A program made the translations under genes and the position numbers. A stretch of DNA of 64,000 nt from Microbacterium sp. BH-3-3-3 (GTDB lineage: Bacteria; Actinomycetota; Actinomycetes; Actinomycetales; Microbacteriaceae): contig NZ_CP017674.1 of NCBI RefSeq assembly GCF_001792815.1, positions 124,001 through 188,000 on the forward strand, in the 5' to 3' direction. The notes beneath the pieces were generated by a model. The model was not told where the DNA came from. It worked only from the letters and a program-made list of their open reading frames with translations, and ran no database searches. Positions 50,514 through 60,217 of this stretch are shown here, piece by piece; the stretch's first letter is position 1, and the number at the start of each line of letters is the position of its first letter.

Positions 50514-51197
50514 ATGACGGATGCCATCAAGATCGACGTGTGGAGCGACATCGCCTGCCCCTGGTGCTACATCGGCAAGCGCAACCTCGAGAACGGGTTG
50601 GCCGCGACCGCCGCCGATGACGACGCCCCCGTGGTCGAGATCGAGTACCACTCCTTCGAGCTCTCGCCCGACACCCCCGAAGACTTCGACGGCGGCGAGG
50701 TCGACTACCTCTCGCAGCACAAGGGCATCTCGCCCGAGTCCGCGCGCGAGATGCTCGACCGGGTCACCGGCGTCGCCGCCGACGCGGGGCTGACCTACCG
50801 CTTCGACATCCTCAAGCACACCAACACGGTGAAGGCTCACGAGCTCCTGCACTTCGCGAAAGAGAACGGGCGTCAGCTCGAGCTCGCCGAGCTGCTCATG
50901 TCGGCGTACTTCCTCGAGGGTCGCCACGTCGGCCGCGACGACGACCTCGTCGACCTCGCGGTCGAGGCGGGCCTCGACGCCGACGCGGCACGCGAGGCCC
51001 TGGCCTCGCAGCGCTACCGCGCGGCCGTGCGCGCCGACCAGGAGCAGGCGCAGCAGTTCGGGATCACCGGCGTGCCGTTCTTCGTCATCGATGGCAAGTA
51101 CGGCGTGAGCGGTGCGCAGCCGGTCGAGGCGTTCACGCAGATCGCCCGCCAGGTCTGGGGCGAACGTCGCGAGGCGTCGGAGACCGCCGACGCGTGA
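50514..51197 (+). CDS. DsbA-family (FrnE-like) oxidoreductase
   Basis: 227 residues of the thioredoxin-fold FrnE/2-hydroxychromene isomerase-like group. The active site is SDIACPWCYIGKRNLE and the cis-Pro loop FGITGVPFFVIDGKYGVSGA. No signal peptide, so it is cytoplasmic. FrnE-type proteins act in polyketide or thiol redox chemistry; the role here is undefined. Ends with a clear terminator. Confidence 0.92.
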   Translation: MTDAIKIDVWSDIACPWCYIGKRNLENGLAATAADDDAPVVEIEYHSFELSPDTPEDFDGGEVDYLSQHKGISPESAREMLDRVTGVAADAGLTYRFDILKHTNTVKAHELLHFAKENGRQLELAELLMSAYFLEGRHVGRDDDLVDLAVEAGLDADAAREALASQRYRAAVRADQEQAQQFGITGVPFFVIDGKYGVSGAQPVEAFTQIARQVWGERREASETADA

Positions 51198-51206
51198 AGC
51201 TTCTCC

Positions 51207-51251
51207 ACAGCGGTGCCCGTCCCGGCGTCTGACCGGACCGGGCACCGCTGT
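51207..51251 (+). terminator. Intrinsic terminator after the FrnE-like gene
   Basis: ACAGCGGTGCCCG / CGGGCACCGCTGT form a 13-bp stem with a further inner pairing. T-containing TCTCAT follows. Confidence 0.8.
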
Positions 51252-51277
51252 CTCATGAGGTCTGGGAGAATGAACGA

Positions 51278-52444
51278 GTGAACACGGCATTGGCTCCGGC
51301 GCGGACGCTCCGCATCGGCAACATCGAACTCGACGCCCCCGTCGTGCTCGCCCCCATGGCCGGCATCACAAACACCGCGTTCCGTCGGCTGTGCCGCGAG
51401 TACGGCGCCGGCCTGTACGTCAGCGAGATGATCACGACGCGTGCCCTGGTGGAGCGCAACGAGACCACCCTGCGCCTCATCCGCCACCACGAGTCCGAGA
51501 CCCCCCGCTCGATCCAGCTCTACGGCGTGGATCCCGCGACGGTCGAAGCGGCGGTGCAGATGATCGTCGACGAAGACCACGCCGACCACATCGACCTCAA
51601 CTTCGGCTGCCCGGTTCCCAAGGTCACCCGCCGCGGCGGGGGAGCGGCCCTGCCGTGGAAGCTCTCGCTGTTCCGCGAGATCGTCGAGCGGGCCGTGCGC
51701 GCCGCCGGCGACAAGCCGCTCACCATCAAGATGCGCAAGGGCATCGACCCCGACCACCTCACCTACCTCGAGGCCGGACGCATCGCCGAGGGCGCGGGAG
51801 TGGCATCCATCGCCCTGCACGCCCGCACGGCATCGGAGTTCTACTCGGGTCACGCCGACTGGAGCGCGATCACGAAGCTCAAAGAGACCGTGACCGGCGT
51901 GCCCGTGCTGGGCAACGGCGATATCTGGTCGGCCGAGGACGCCGTGCGCATGATGGCCGAGACCGGGTGCGACGGCGTCGTCGTCGGCCGCGGCTGCCTC
52001 GGGCGTCCCTGGTTGTTCGGCGATCTCGCGCGGGCCCTCGGCGGCCCCGACGCCGCCCACGGAGCCCCCGTCGACGCCACCCTCGGGTTCGTCGCGCGCG
52101 CCTTCCGCCGTCACGCCGAGCTGCTCGTGGAGTTCTTCGACGACGAGGGGCGCGGATGCCGTGACATCCGCAAGCACGTCGCCTGGTACTTCAAGGGCTA
52201 CCCCGTCGGCGGCGAGCTGCGAGCCAGCCTCGCGACGGCCTCGACCCTCGACGAGATCGACGAGCTGCTGGCCACGATGGAGCTCGACGCGCCGTACCCC
52301 GGTGCCCCGGCCGAGGGGCAGCGCGGGCGGGCGGGCACGCCCAAGCGCCCGGCCCTGCCCGACGGATGGCTCGACTCCCGCGAGATCGGCGACGCCGCCG
52401 GCCGCGCCCTCGCCGACGCCGAACTGGACCACAGCGGTGGCTGA
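51278..52444 (+). CDS. dusB: tRNA-dihydrouridine synthase
   Basis: FMN enzyme that reduces uridines in tRNA D-loops. 388 residues: APMAGITNTAFRRLC, NFGCPVPKVTRRGGGAALP with the catalytic Cys, TIKMRKGID, ALHARTASEFYSGHADW, and GNGDIWSAEDA. GAGAAT (51266-51271) ends six bases before the GTG. The stop overlaps dgt by eight bases. The precise Dus subgroup is assigned by similarity only. Confidence 0.94.
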   Translation: MNTALAPARTLRIGNIELDAPVVLAPMAGITNTAFRRLCREYGAGLYVSEMITTRALVERNETTLRLIRHHESETPRSIQLYGVDPATVEAAVQMIVDEDHADHIDLNFGCPVPKVTRRGGGAALPWKLSLFREIVERAVRAAGDKPLTIKMRKGIDPDHLTYLEAGRIAEGAGVASIALHARTASEFYSGHADWSAITKLKETVTGVPVLGNGDIWSAEDAVRMMAETGCDGVVVGRGCLGRPWLFGDLARALGGPDAAHGAPVDATLGFVARAFRRHAELLVEFFDDEGRGCRDIRKHVAWYFKGYPVGGELRASLATASTLDEIDELLATMELDAPYPGAPAEGQRGRAGTPKRPALPDGWLDSREIGDAAGRALADAELDHSGG

Positions 52445-53768
52445 GCTGAGCACGGCGACCGCTCGTCCCCTCGGCTATGCCGATGCCGACGCCGCCCGGT
52501 TCCACGTCGAGAAGCACCGTTCGCAGCGCGACGACTTCGCCCGCGACCGTGCGCGCGTGCTGCACTCCGCCGCGCTGCGGCGCCTCGCGGCGAAGACCCA
52601 GGTGCTGAGCCCGGCCAGCCCCGCCGACTTCGCTCGCAACCGACTCACGCACTCGCTCGAGGTCGCGCAGGTGGGCCGTGAGCTGGCGACGGCCCTGCAG
52701 CTGTCGCCCGACGTCGTCGACACGGCGTGCCTCAGCCACGACCTCGGTCACCCGCCCTTCGGCCACAACGGCGAACGCGCCCTCAACGACTGGGCGGCCG
52801 ACATCGGCGGCTTCGAGGGCAACGCGCAGACGCTGCGGATCCTCACGCGCCTGGAGCCCAAGACCTTCGGCGCCGACGGCGAGCCGTTCGGGCTCAACCT
52901 GACGCGCGCGAGCCTCGACGCGACCTGCAAGTACCCCTGGACGGTCGACGAACCCGTCCCCGATCCGGGCGGGCGGCTCAAGTTCGGCGTCTACCCCGAC
53001 GACGAGCCCGTCTTCCACTGGATGCGCGGGGGAGCGCCCGCGCGCCAGCGCTGCATCGAGGCCGAGGTCATGGACCTCTCCGACGACATCGCGTACTCGG
53101 TGCACGACTTCGAAGACGCGATGGTCAACCGCTACATCGACCCCGCCCGCCTGGCATCCAGGGTCGGCCGTGACGGTCTGCTCGACGCGATCCAGCGATG
53201 GGTCGGCTACGACTTCGTGCGCGACGACCTCGCCGAGGGGCTCGAGCGACTCATGTCGATGCCCGAGTGGATCCCCTCGTTCGACGGCACACGCCCCGCC
53301 CTCGCCCGCCTGAAGAACCTCACCTCCGACCTCATCGGCCGCTTCGCGCGCGCGGCCACCGCGGCGACCCGCGAGGCCTACCCGGCCGACGAGCTCACCC
53401 GCTACCGCGCCCACGTGATCGTCCCGGCCGAGGTCGAGACCGAGATGGCCGTGCTGAAGGGCATCATCGGGGCCACCGTCGTGTCGATCGACGGCCGCAA
53501 GGTGCTCTACCGCGAGCAGCGCCACGTGCTGAAGCGCTTGGCATCCGCCCTCTGGGAGAACCCCGGCGCGCTCGACGCCCTGCACGCCCCCGACTTCGAG
53601 GCCGCCGCCGACGACACCGCGCGTCGCCGGGTGGTCGTCGACCAGGTCGCGAGCCTCACCGACCAGCTCGCGATCGCCTGGCACAACCGCCTGGTGGGCG
53701 ACGTCGATGCCGCCGAGCTGGGCGTCTGGGCGCCGGGCACCCGCGCACCCCGCGGAGCGGATGCCTGA
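52437..53768 (+). CDS. dgt: Deoxyguanosinetriphosphate triphosphohydrolase-like protein
   Basis: HD-domain dNTP hydrolase that releases tripolyphosphate and tunes nucleotide pools. 443 residues from GTG 52437: SRLAAKTQV-type region (LRRLAAKTQVLSP), NRLTHSLEVAQVGRELATAL (first His), LSHDLGHPPFGHNGE (HD) and EVMDLSDDIAYSVHDFEDA (final Asp). Substrate preference among dNTPs is not fixed by sequence. Overlaps dusB and dnaG, forming a dusB-dgt-dnaG operon. Confidence 0.94.
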   Translation: MAELSTATARPLGYADADAARFHVEKHRSQRDDFARDRARVLHSAALRRLAAKTQVLSPASPADFARNRLTHSLEVAQVGRELATALQLSPDVVDTACLSHDLGHPPFGHNGERALNDWAADIGGFEGNAQTLRILTRLEPKTFGADGEPFGLNLTRASLDATCKYPWTVDEPVPDPGGRLKFGVYPDDEPVFHWMRGGAPARQRCIEAEVMDLSDDIAYSVHDFEDAMVNRYIDPARLASRVGRDGLLDAIQRWVGYDFVRDDLAEGLERLMSMPEWIPSFDGTRPALARLKNLTSDLIGRFARAATAATREAYPADELTRYRAHVIVPAEVETEMAVLKGIIGATVVSIDGRKVLYREQRHVLKRLASALWENPGALDALHAPDFEAAADDTARRRVVVDQVASLTDQLAIAWHNRLVGDVDAAELGVWAPGTRAPRGADA

Positions 53769-55621
53769 TGGCGCGCATCCGCCAGTCCGACATCGACGAG
53801 GTCAAGGGGCGGGTCAACATCGCCGACGTCGTCGGTGAACGCGTCGCCCTGAAGTCCGCGGGCGTCGGGTCGATGAAGGGCCTCTGCCCGTTCCACGACG
53901 AGCGCAGCCCCAGCTTCCACGTGCGGCCGCAGGTGGGCTACTACCACTGCTTCGGATGCGGGGAATCGGGCGACGTCTACTCGTTCCTGCGCGCGATGGA
54001 CCACGTCTCGTTCACCGAGGCCGTCGAGCGCATGGCGGCGCGCGTCGGCTACACGCTGCACTACGAAGACGGCGGCGGGCCGGCTCCCGAGACGACCGGG
54101 CGGTCGCGCCTGTACGCGGCCAACGCCGCCGCCGCCGAGTACTTCCGCGCCCAGCTCATGACGCCCGAGGCCGAGACCGGGCGGCGCTTCCTCGGCGACC
54201 GCGGGTTCGACGCCGGGGCCGCCGCGCACTTCGGCGTGGGGTACGCGCCGAAGGGCTGGTCGCACCTCATGGACCACCTGCTCGCCCAGAAGTTCACCCG
54301 CGACGAGCTGTTGCAATCCGGACTTGTGTCGCAGGGGCAGCGGGGCGTGTACGACCGTTTCCGCGGCAGGCTGGTGTGGCCGATCCGCGACATCACCGGT
54401 CAGGTCATCGGGTTCGGGGCGCGCAAGCTCTACGACGACGACCAGGGCCCCAAGTACCTCAACACCCCCGAGACGCCGGTCTACAAGAAGGCCCAGGTGC
54501 TGTACGGCCTCGACCTGGCCAAGCGCGACATCTCGCGCTCGCACCGCGTGGTCGTCGTCGAGGGCTACACCGACGTGATGGCCTGCCATCTCGCGGGCAT
54601 CACCACCGCGATCGCCTCGTGCGGAACGGCCTTCGGCAGCGACCACATCACGGTGCTCCGCCGCGTCATGGGAGACGACAGCGCCTCGGGCGAGGTCGTG
54701 TTCACCTTCGACCCGGATGCCGCGGGGCAGAAGGCGGCGCTGCGCGCCTTCGCCGACGAGAAGCGTTTCGCCGCCCAGACGTACGTGGCCGTGGCCCCCG
54801 AGGGCCTCGATCCGTGCGACCTGCGCCTGCAGCGCGGCGACGGTGCCGTGCGCGCGCTCATGGAGAACAAGGCGCCGATGTTCGAGTTCGTCATCGACCA
54901 GCGGCTCAAGGACTTCGACCTGTCGAGCGTCGAGGGGCGCGCCGGTGCCCTGCGCGCCGCGGCCCCGATCGTGGCCGACATCCGCGACCCGGCGCTGCGT
55001 CCGGGCTACGTCCGCGTGCTCGCCCGACGCCTCGGTCTCGACCTGCCCGAGGTCGGCAGCGCCGTCGAGCGCGCCGCGCGCGGCGCCGCGCGGGACGAGA
55101 AGCGCGACGCCCAGCGCGGGGGAGCGGGCGAGACGGAGCGCCCCGTGATCGCGCAGTCGGTGAGCCTGGCCTCGTTGCCCAACACGCGGGACGTCGCCCT
55201 CGAACGCGGCGCGATGATGGCCTTCCTGCAGTACGGGCATCGCATCGAGCCCGACCTGTTCCTGCGCGCCCTGCAGTCGCCGTTCGGACACCCCGCCCTC
55301 GAGGCCGTGCGCAGCTCGCTGGCCGCCACCGATCTGTCGCAGCCCGGGTGGGCCGTGGCCGCCGTCGAGGCGGTGCGCGAGCCTTTCCGCACCCTGGCCG
55401 CCGAGCTGTTGACGGCCGAGTTCCCGGCCCGCACCGAGGACGGCGCGGTCGCCTCGGCCAACGACCTGGCGCGAGGACTCCTCGTGCGCGAACTGGAGCG
55501 GGAGAAGAACGAGCTGCTGCGCGGCATCCAGCGGGTTCCGGCGGACTCCGAAGAGGGCCGCCGCCTGCGCATCCGACTGCGCGAACTCGACGGCGACCGC
55601 CAACGACTCGTCGCGCAGTAG
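53768..55621 (+). CDS. dnaG: DNA primase
   Basis: Makes RNA primers at the replication fork. 617 residues: CHC2 zinc ribbon (CPFHDERSPSF and YYHCFGCGESGDV, residues about 39-66), the N-terminal RNA-polymerase part (VWPIRDITGQVIGFGAR), the Toprim domain (VVVVEGYTDVMACHLAGI near residue 265; FDPDAAGQKAAL) and a C-terminal helicase-binding region. Start overlaps dgt stop by one base (TGATG). Confidence 0.97.
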   Translation: MARIRQSDIDEVKGRVNIADVVGERVALKSAGVGSMKGLCPFHDERSPSFHVRPQVGYYHCFGCGESGDVYSFLRAMDHVSFTEAVERMAARVGYTLHYEDGGGPAPETTGRSRLYAANAAAAEYFRAQLMTPEAETGRRFLGDRGFDAGAAAHFGVGYAPKGWSHLMDHLLAQKFTRDELLQSGLVSQGQRGVYDRFRGRLVWPIRDITGQVIGFGARKLYDDDQGPKYLNTPETPVYKKAQVLYGLDLAKRDISRSHRVVVVEGYTDVMACHLAGITTAIASCGTAFGSDHITVLRRVMGDDSASGEVVFTFDPDAAGQKAALRAFADEKRFAAQTYVAVAPEGLDPCDLRLQRGDGAVRALMENKAPMFEFVIDQRLKDFDLSSVEGRAGALRAAAPIVADIRDPALRPGYVRVLARRLGLDLPEVGSAVERAARGAARDEKRDAQRGGAGETERPVIAQSVSLASLPNTRDVALERGAMMAFLQYGHRIEPDLFLRALQSPFGHPALEAVRSSLAATDLSQPGWAVAAVEAVREPFRTLAAELLTAEFPARTEDGAVASANDLARGLLVRELEREKNELLRGIQRVPADSEEGRRLRIRLRELDGDRQRLVAQ

Positions 55622-55666
55622 GGCGCGCTGCTGGCATCGGCCCCCGTGGTGGGCGAGGATGAAGGA

Positions 55667-56440
55667 ATGCCCCGGTCCCACGACACCGACGTCGCCCTCC
55701 GTGCCGACGACCTCTCGCTCGCTCGCAGCGGCGTCCGCGTCATCGACGGGATCACGTTCTCGTTGGGCGCGGGCCAGACCCTCGTCGTGCGCGGCGCCAC
55801 GGGGTCGGGCAAGACCTCGCTGGTGTCGTTGCTCGCCGGCCACCCCGACGACGGGCTCACCGTGGTCGGGGGCGACGCACGCGTGCACGGGATCTCGGCG
55901 CGCCGACCCGGGCGCGCCCGCCGGGAGTGGACGTTCCACACCGGCTACCTGCCGCAGGGCGCCGGCGCGGGGCTCCCGTCGCGCCTGACCGTGCAGGACG
56001 TCATCGCCGAGCCGATCACGAGCCGCGACCGCAAGGTCAACACCCGGGCGCTGGCCGTGCGCGTCGCGACCCTGCTCGATGAGATGGAACTGCCGCTCGG
56101 CACGGCTCCGAAGTATCCGTACGAGCTGAGCGCGGGGATGCGACAGCGCGTCGCGCTCGCCCGCGCCCTCGTGCTCGAACCGCGGCTGTTCGTCGCCGAC
56201 GACCTGTACGCCAACCTCGATGTCGAGGTGCGCGCCGCCGCCCGTGCCTCGATCCTGCGCCGTCGTGACGAGCGCGGCATGGCGACACTGGTCGTCACGA
56301 ACGACGCCGATGCCCCCCGTGACCTCGACGCCGACGTGCTGGTTCTGCACGCCGGGCACGCCGTCGCGTTCGGCCACAGCGTGGAGGCTCTGCAGTGGAC
56401 ACCCGACGGCACGCCCGAGCGACGTCTTTCGGCGGGCTGA
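55667..56440 (+). CDS. Stand-alone ABC transporter ATPase subunit
   Basis: 257 residues from ATG 55667, with GAGG nine bases upstream. Walker A GATGSGKTSL, the Q-loop region TGYLPQGAGAG, a variant signature ELSAGMRQRVALARAL and Walker B LFVADDLYANLD. The Walker B has Asp where the catalytic Glu usually sits. No membrane or binding subunit is adjacent; dnaG is upstream and tRNA-Asn downstream. It resembles the oligopeptide/nickel-type ATPases. It may serve a permease encoded elsewhere or be regulatory. Confidence 0.85.
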   Translation: MPRSHDTDVALRADDLSLARSGVRVIDGITFSLGAGQTLVVRGATGSGKTSLVSLLAGHPDDGLTVVGGDARVHGISARRPGRARREWTFHTGYLPQGAGAGLPSRLTVQDVIAEPITSRDRKVNTRALAVRVATLLDEMELPLGTAPKYPYELSAGMRQRVALARALVLEPRLFVADDLYANLDVEVRAAARASILRRRDERGMATLVVTNDADAPRDLDADVLVLHAGHAVAFGHSVEALQWTPDGTPERRLSAG

Positions 56441-56502
56441 TTTTTCGCACGCCCCCGCGTGCTGTTAGTATCGTGGGGTTGCCCACCGCAAGGTGCGCAT
56501 GA

Positions 56503-56575
56503 TCCTCGGTAGCTCAATTGGCAGAGCAGTCGGCTGTTAACCGACAGGTTCTTGGTTCGAGTCCAAGCCGGGGAG
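56503..56575 (+). tRNA. tRNA-Asn (anticodon GTT)
   Basis: 73 nt: acceptor TCCTCGG with CCGGGGA, D arm AGCTCAATTGGCAGAGC, anticodon stem GTCGG/CCGAC with loop CTGTTAA, T arm TTGGTTCGAGTCCAA. Discriminator G, no encoded CCA. A TAGTAT hexamer about 35 bases upstream (56466-56471) may be the -10. Confidence 0.95.
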
Positions 56576-56611
56576 CGAGAGTACCGCGTCATCTAACGTG
56601 GCTCTCACCTT

Positions 56612-56637
56612 AGGCCCGGGCTTCCACCCCGGGCCTT
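56612..56637 (+). terminator. Intrinsic terminator downstream of tRNA-Asn
   Basis: AGGCCCGGG / CCCGGGCCT around a seven-base loop, followed by TTCCTCTTTTCC. Confidence 0.88.
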
Positions 56638-56785
56638 TCCTCTTTTCCGGGCGACCCTCGTCGGGCCCGGGACGGGCGAGTCGCACGTCTCGCGCTCTGA
56701 ACAGCGGCCACCTGTGCGCGGCGTATGGGAGCGGTTCCATTAGACTCGCTCCGGCCGTCGCTCGGCGGCCGGAGAGGACGCCGTC

Positions 56786-59134
56786 GTGACCGCACCCGCA
56801 GCCCCCGCGCGCCGCGATCTCCAGGGGCTCCGGGCGTTCGCCGTCGTGGCCGTGGTCGCCACGCACCTGACGGGATGGCCGCGCGGAGGCTTCGTCGGCG
56901 TCGACGTGTTCTTCGTGCTCTCGGGGTTCCTGCTCACCGGCATCGTGCTGCGCGATCTGGACGCCTCCGGCGCCGTGCGCCTGTCGGCGTTCTTCGCCCG
57001 ACGCCTCCGACGCCTTCTGCCCGCGGCCCTCGTGGTGCTGGCCGCCACCGTGGGCGCCGCCTTCGTGGTGTTCCCCGGTACCCGCGCCGAGAGCATCGTG
57101 GGCGACGCTCTCGCCGCGGTCGGCCTCGTCTCGAACTGGCGCTTCGCCCTCGAGGGACGCGACTACTTCTCCACCATCGCCGTCTCACCGCTGCAGCACT
57201 TCTGGTCGCTGTCGATCGAGGAGCAGTTCTCGCTCCTCTGGCCCCTCCTCGTCATGCTGCTCGTGCTGATGCTCCCCGTCGCGCGTCGGCGGGGTACGGG
57301 GGCGCGCGTCGCGGTGGGCCTGCTGTCGAGCGCCGTGGTGCTGGCATCCGCCGCCCTCGCCTGGGTGCAGACCCCGCTCGACCCGAGCGTGGCGTACTTC
57401 TCGACCGGAACCCGCGCGGGCGAACTCGCGACCGGCGCCGTCGTCGCGACCCTCGTGCCGCTCCTGCTCCGGATGCCGAGCCCCCTGCGCGCTCTGCTCT
57501 CGTGGGCCGGGGTGGCACTCGTCGTGGCGTCGTTCTTCGTCGTCGATCCGACGGCGCCGTTCCCCGCCCCCTGGGCCGTGCTGCCCGTCGCGGGCGCGGT
57601 GCTGGTGATCGCGGGCGGCACCGGGGGAGACCCGCGTCACCGCTCCCTCTTCGTCGTCTCGAATCCGCTGGCGGTCGCGATCGGCAACGCGTCGTACTCG
57701 CTGTACCTCTGGCACCTTCCCGTCATCGTCTTCGCCGGGGCCCTGCTGGCGCCCGGGCCCGCGGCCACCGGCATCACCGTGCTGGTGATGGTCGTGCTCA
57801 CCGTTGCGACCTACCTCGGCGTCGAGCAGCCGCTGCACCGCTCGCCGTGGCTGGTCCGCCCGAACGGGGGCGCTCCGACCGCCGACGAAGTCACGGCCGC
57901 CTCGCCCCCTGCCCTCGCCGATGTCGCGGTGCCGACGCCACGGGCCGCCGCGCTCGCGTCTCGCCCCGCCGGATGGGTGCCCGGGCAGCGGTACTACCCG
58001 GGACGGCGAGCGACCGAGAGCGCGACCACCGAGGCGGTCGCTCCGGAACCGGCCCCCGCTGCAGAAATCATCCCGCCGCAGCCCGCGCCGGTGCCCACCC
58101 CGGCGCCGGCCCGGGGCTCCGGTGACTCCTGGGCCGAGTGGAGAACGCGCTTCGCCCCGCGCATCGCCCTGGCCGGCGCCACCCTGGCGATCGGGGCCGG
58201 AGCGACCGTGCTCGCGGTGTTCGTCGCGTACGGGGCGCCGGTCATCGTCGCGCCCGCCGCACCCGTCGCCGCCGCTCCCGTGGCCGACGCCGGCGCCGCC
58301 CTCGCCGCTTTGCAGGGCGAGCTCGCCGCGGCGACGACGGCGTCGAGCTGGCCCGATCTGCATCCCTCGCTCGACGAGGTGATGCGCGCCACCTCGGCCA
58401 CCGATCCCGCGCACGACTGCTTCACCCCCGACATCGCTCCCGACGCCGGCCGTTGCACGTGGGGGAACGCCGACGCTCCGCGGCACCTGTACCTCGTCGG
58501 CGATTCCAGCGCGATGGCCTACGCGCCCGCCTTCCGAGCCCTCGCCGACGCGAGCGGCGGAGCGTGGCGCGTCACGACCGTCGGAATGTACGGATGCCGT
58601 TTCACCGACGCCCTCGTCGAGAGCCGCGACCCCGCGGTGACCGCCGGGTGCGCCGGGCGCAAGTCCGACATCGCCGCGATGGTCGCGGCCGACCCCGCCG
58701 ACCTGCTCGTCGTGTCGAACGCCTACACGCTCGCCCGCACGGTCGACGGGCGGGACCTCAACGCCGCGGAGCTGGCATCCGGGGTCGCGAACGAGGTCTC
58801 GGGGTGGGCGCCGGCCGGGCACACCGTGTTCCTCGCGCCTCCGCCGCACGGCGCCGACCTGGGACGCTGCTACTCCCCGCTCACGGGCCCGGCGGCGTGC
58901 CTCGCCGCCGTCGACGACGTGTGGACGCAGATGCAGGCCGCCACCGAGGCGCAGGCGGCCGCCACCGGCGAGGCGGTGATCGACGCGTTGCCGTTCTCGT
59001 GCTGGCAGGGAGTGTGCCCCGCGTTCGCCGGCGACACACCCGTGCGGTACGACGACATGCACCTGACACCGGCGTTCTCCGAGCGCCTCGCGCCGATCCT
59101 GCGCGACGAGCTCTCGGCCCGCGGACTGTACTGA
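56786..59134 (+). CDS. Acyltransferase-3 / SGNH fusion protein (OatA-like)
   Basis: 782 residues. The N-terminal acyltransferase-3 domain (about 10-350) has RDLQGLRAFAVVAVVATHL with the conserved His, GGFVGVDVFFVLSGFLLTGI and HFWSLSIEEQFSLLWPLL across ten or so helices. A Pro/Ala-rich linker follows, then one more helix (about 458-485) and an extracytoplasmic SGNH domain with GDSSAMAYAPAF near residue 571 and DDMHLT near 757. This layout matches envelope O-acetyltransferases of peptidoglycan or surface polysaccharide. GGAGAGG precedes the GTG; TAGACT at 56741 is a plausible -10. Confidence 0.93.
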   Translation: MTAPAAPARRDLQGLRAFAVVAVVATHLTGWPRGGFVGVDVFFVLSGFLLTGIVLRDLDASGAVRLSAFFARRLRRLLPAALVVLAATVGAAFVVFPGTRAESIVGDALAAVGLVSNWRFALEGRDYFSTIAVSPLQHFWSLSIEEQFSLLWPLLVMLLVLMLPVARRRGTGARVAVGLLSSAVVLASAALAWVQTPLDPSVAYFSTGTRAGELATGAVVATLVPLLLRMPSPLRALLSWAGVALVVASFFVVDPTAPFPAPWAVLPVAGAVLVIAGGTGGDPRHRSLFVVSNPLAVAIGNASYSLYLWHLPVIVFAGALLAPGPAATGITVLVMVVLTVATYLGVEQPLHRSPWLVRPNGGAPTADEVTAASPPALADVAVPTPRAAALASRPAGWVPGQRYYPGRRATESATTEAVAPEPAPAAEIIPPQPAPVPTPAPARGSGDSWAEWRTRFAPRIALAGATLAIGAGATVLAVFVAYGAPVIVAPAAPVAAAPVADAGAALAALQGELAAATTASSWPDLHPSLDEVMRATSATDPAHDCFTPDIAPDAGRCTWGNADAPRHLYLVGDSSAMAYAPAFRALADASGGAWRVTTVGMYGCRFTDALVESRDPAVTAGCAGRKSDIAAMVAADPADLLVVSNAYTLARTVDGRDLNAAELASGVANEVSGWAPAGHTVFLAPPPHGADLGRCYSPLTGPAACLAAVDDVWTQMQAATEAQAAATGEAVIDALPFSCWQGVCPAFAGDTPVRYDDMHLTPAFSERLAPILRDELSARGLY

Positions 59135-59171
59135 CGGCCCCGCGCGCTCGCTCGGCTGACAGGCTGGGGGA

Positions 59172-60101
59172 GTGACCTCGCCCCCCGATCCCCGCTCCCT
59201 CGACCTCAACGCGCTCCGATCGCGCCTGCTCTCGGAGCGCGGTGGCACGGTCGACGACAGCATCCCGCAGCTGGCCGACGCCGATCCCGACCTGTGCGCT
59301 CTCGCCCTGGCGCTGCCCGACGGCACCGTGCGCACCAGCGCCCAGGCCGAGGTGCCGTTCAGCGTGCAGTCGGCGGTCAAACCCTTCCTCTTCGCGCTCG
59401 CCCTCGTCGACACCGACGGAGAAGCCCTCGATCTCGTGGGCATCGAACCCACCGGTGAGGCCTTCGACGCGATCAAGCTCGAAAGCGGCACCGGTCGGCC
59501 GCCGAACCCGATGGTCAACGCGGGGGCGCTGCTGACGGCCTCGCTCGTCGAGGGAGACGGTCCCGACGAGCGGAGCGCGCGGATCGCCCGGGGCCTCTCG
59601 GCCTTCGCCGGCCGCGACCTGCTCGTCGACGAGCAGGTCGCGCACAACGAGCATCTGCTCGGCGACCGCAACCACGCCCTCGCCCACCTCATGCGGGCCG
59701 AAGGCGCGCTGCAGCCCTCGGCCGACGACGCGGTGGCCGTGTACGCCCGCGCGTGCGCGACCCTCGTCGATGCCGAGACCCTCGCGGTCATGGGCGCGAC
59801 CCTCGCGCTCGGCGGAGTAAACCCCCGCACCGGCGAACGCGTCGTCTCGGCGCGCGTGGCCCGCGACGTCGTCTCGGTCATGGCGACCTGCGGGGTGTAT
59901 GACGGGTCGGGGCGGTGGATGCGCGCGGTCGGCGTGCCCGCCAAGTCGAGCGTGTCGGGGGCGATTGTGCTGTCGGCGCCGGGGCGTCTGGGAGCCGCGG
60001 TCGTCAGTCCGCGCCTCGACGGTCAGGGCACGAGCGTGCGCGGCCGTCGGGCGAGCGAGATGCTCAGCGACGACCTGCAGCTGCACAGCTTCTCGGTCTG
60101 A
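59172..60101 (+). CDS. glsA: Glutaminase
   Basis: Hydrolyses L-glutamine to glutamate and ammonia. 309 residues of the serine-dependent GlsA family: FSVQSAVKPFLFALAL (catalytic Ser-x-x-Lys), GRPPNPMVNAGAL, and late GVYDGSGRWMRAVGVPAKS. The beta-lactamase-like fold has the usual length. CAGGCT ends six bases before the GTG, consistent with a leaderless transcript. No other nitrogen gene lies next to it. Confidence 0.95.
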   Translation: MTSPPDPRSLDLNALRSRLLSERGGTVDDSIPQLADADPDLCALALALPDGTVRTSAQAEVPFSVQSAVKPFLFALALVDTDGEALDLVGIEPTGEAFDAIKLESGTGRPPNPMVNAGALLTASLVEGDGPDERSARIARGLSAFAGRDLLVDEQVAHNEHLLGDRNHALAHLMRAEGALQPSADDAVAVYARACATLVDAETLAVMGATLALGGVNPRTGERVVSARVARDVVSVMATCGVYDGSGRWMRAVGVPAKSSVSGAIVLSAPGRLGAAVVSPRLDGQGTSVRGRRASEMLSDDLQLHSFSV

Positions 60102-60217
60102 ACGCGCTTCTCCACCGACACCGGAGGGCGCGCCCGGTGCATCTCGACCCGCACCGCCCGTGCGTGTGAGAGCATCGGCGTGACCCCCGATCCCCGCCTG
60201 ATCTCGCAGGAGAACCG

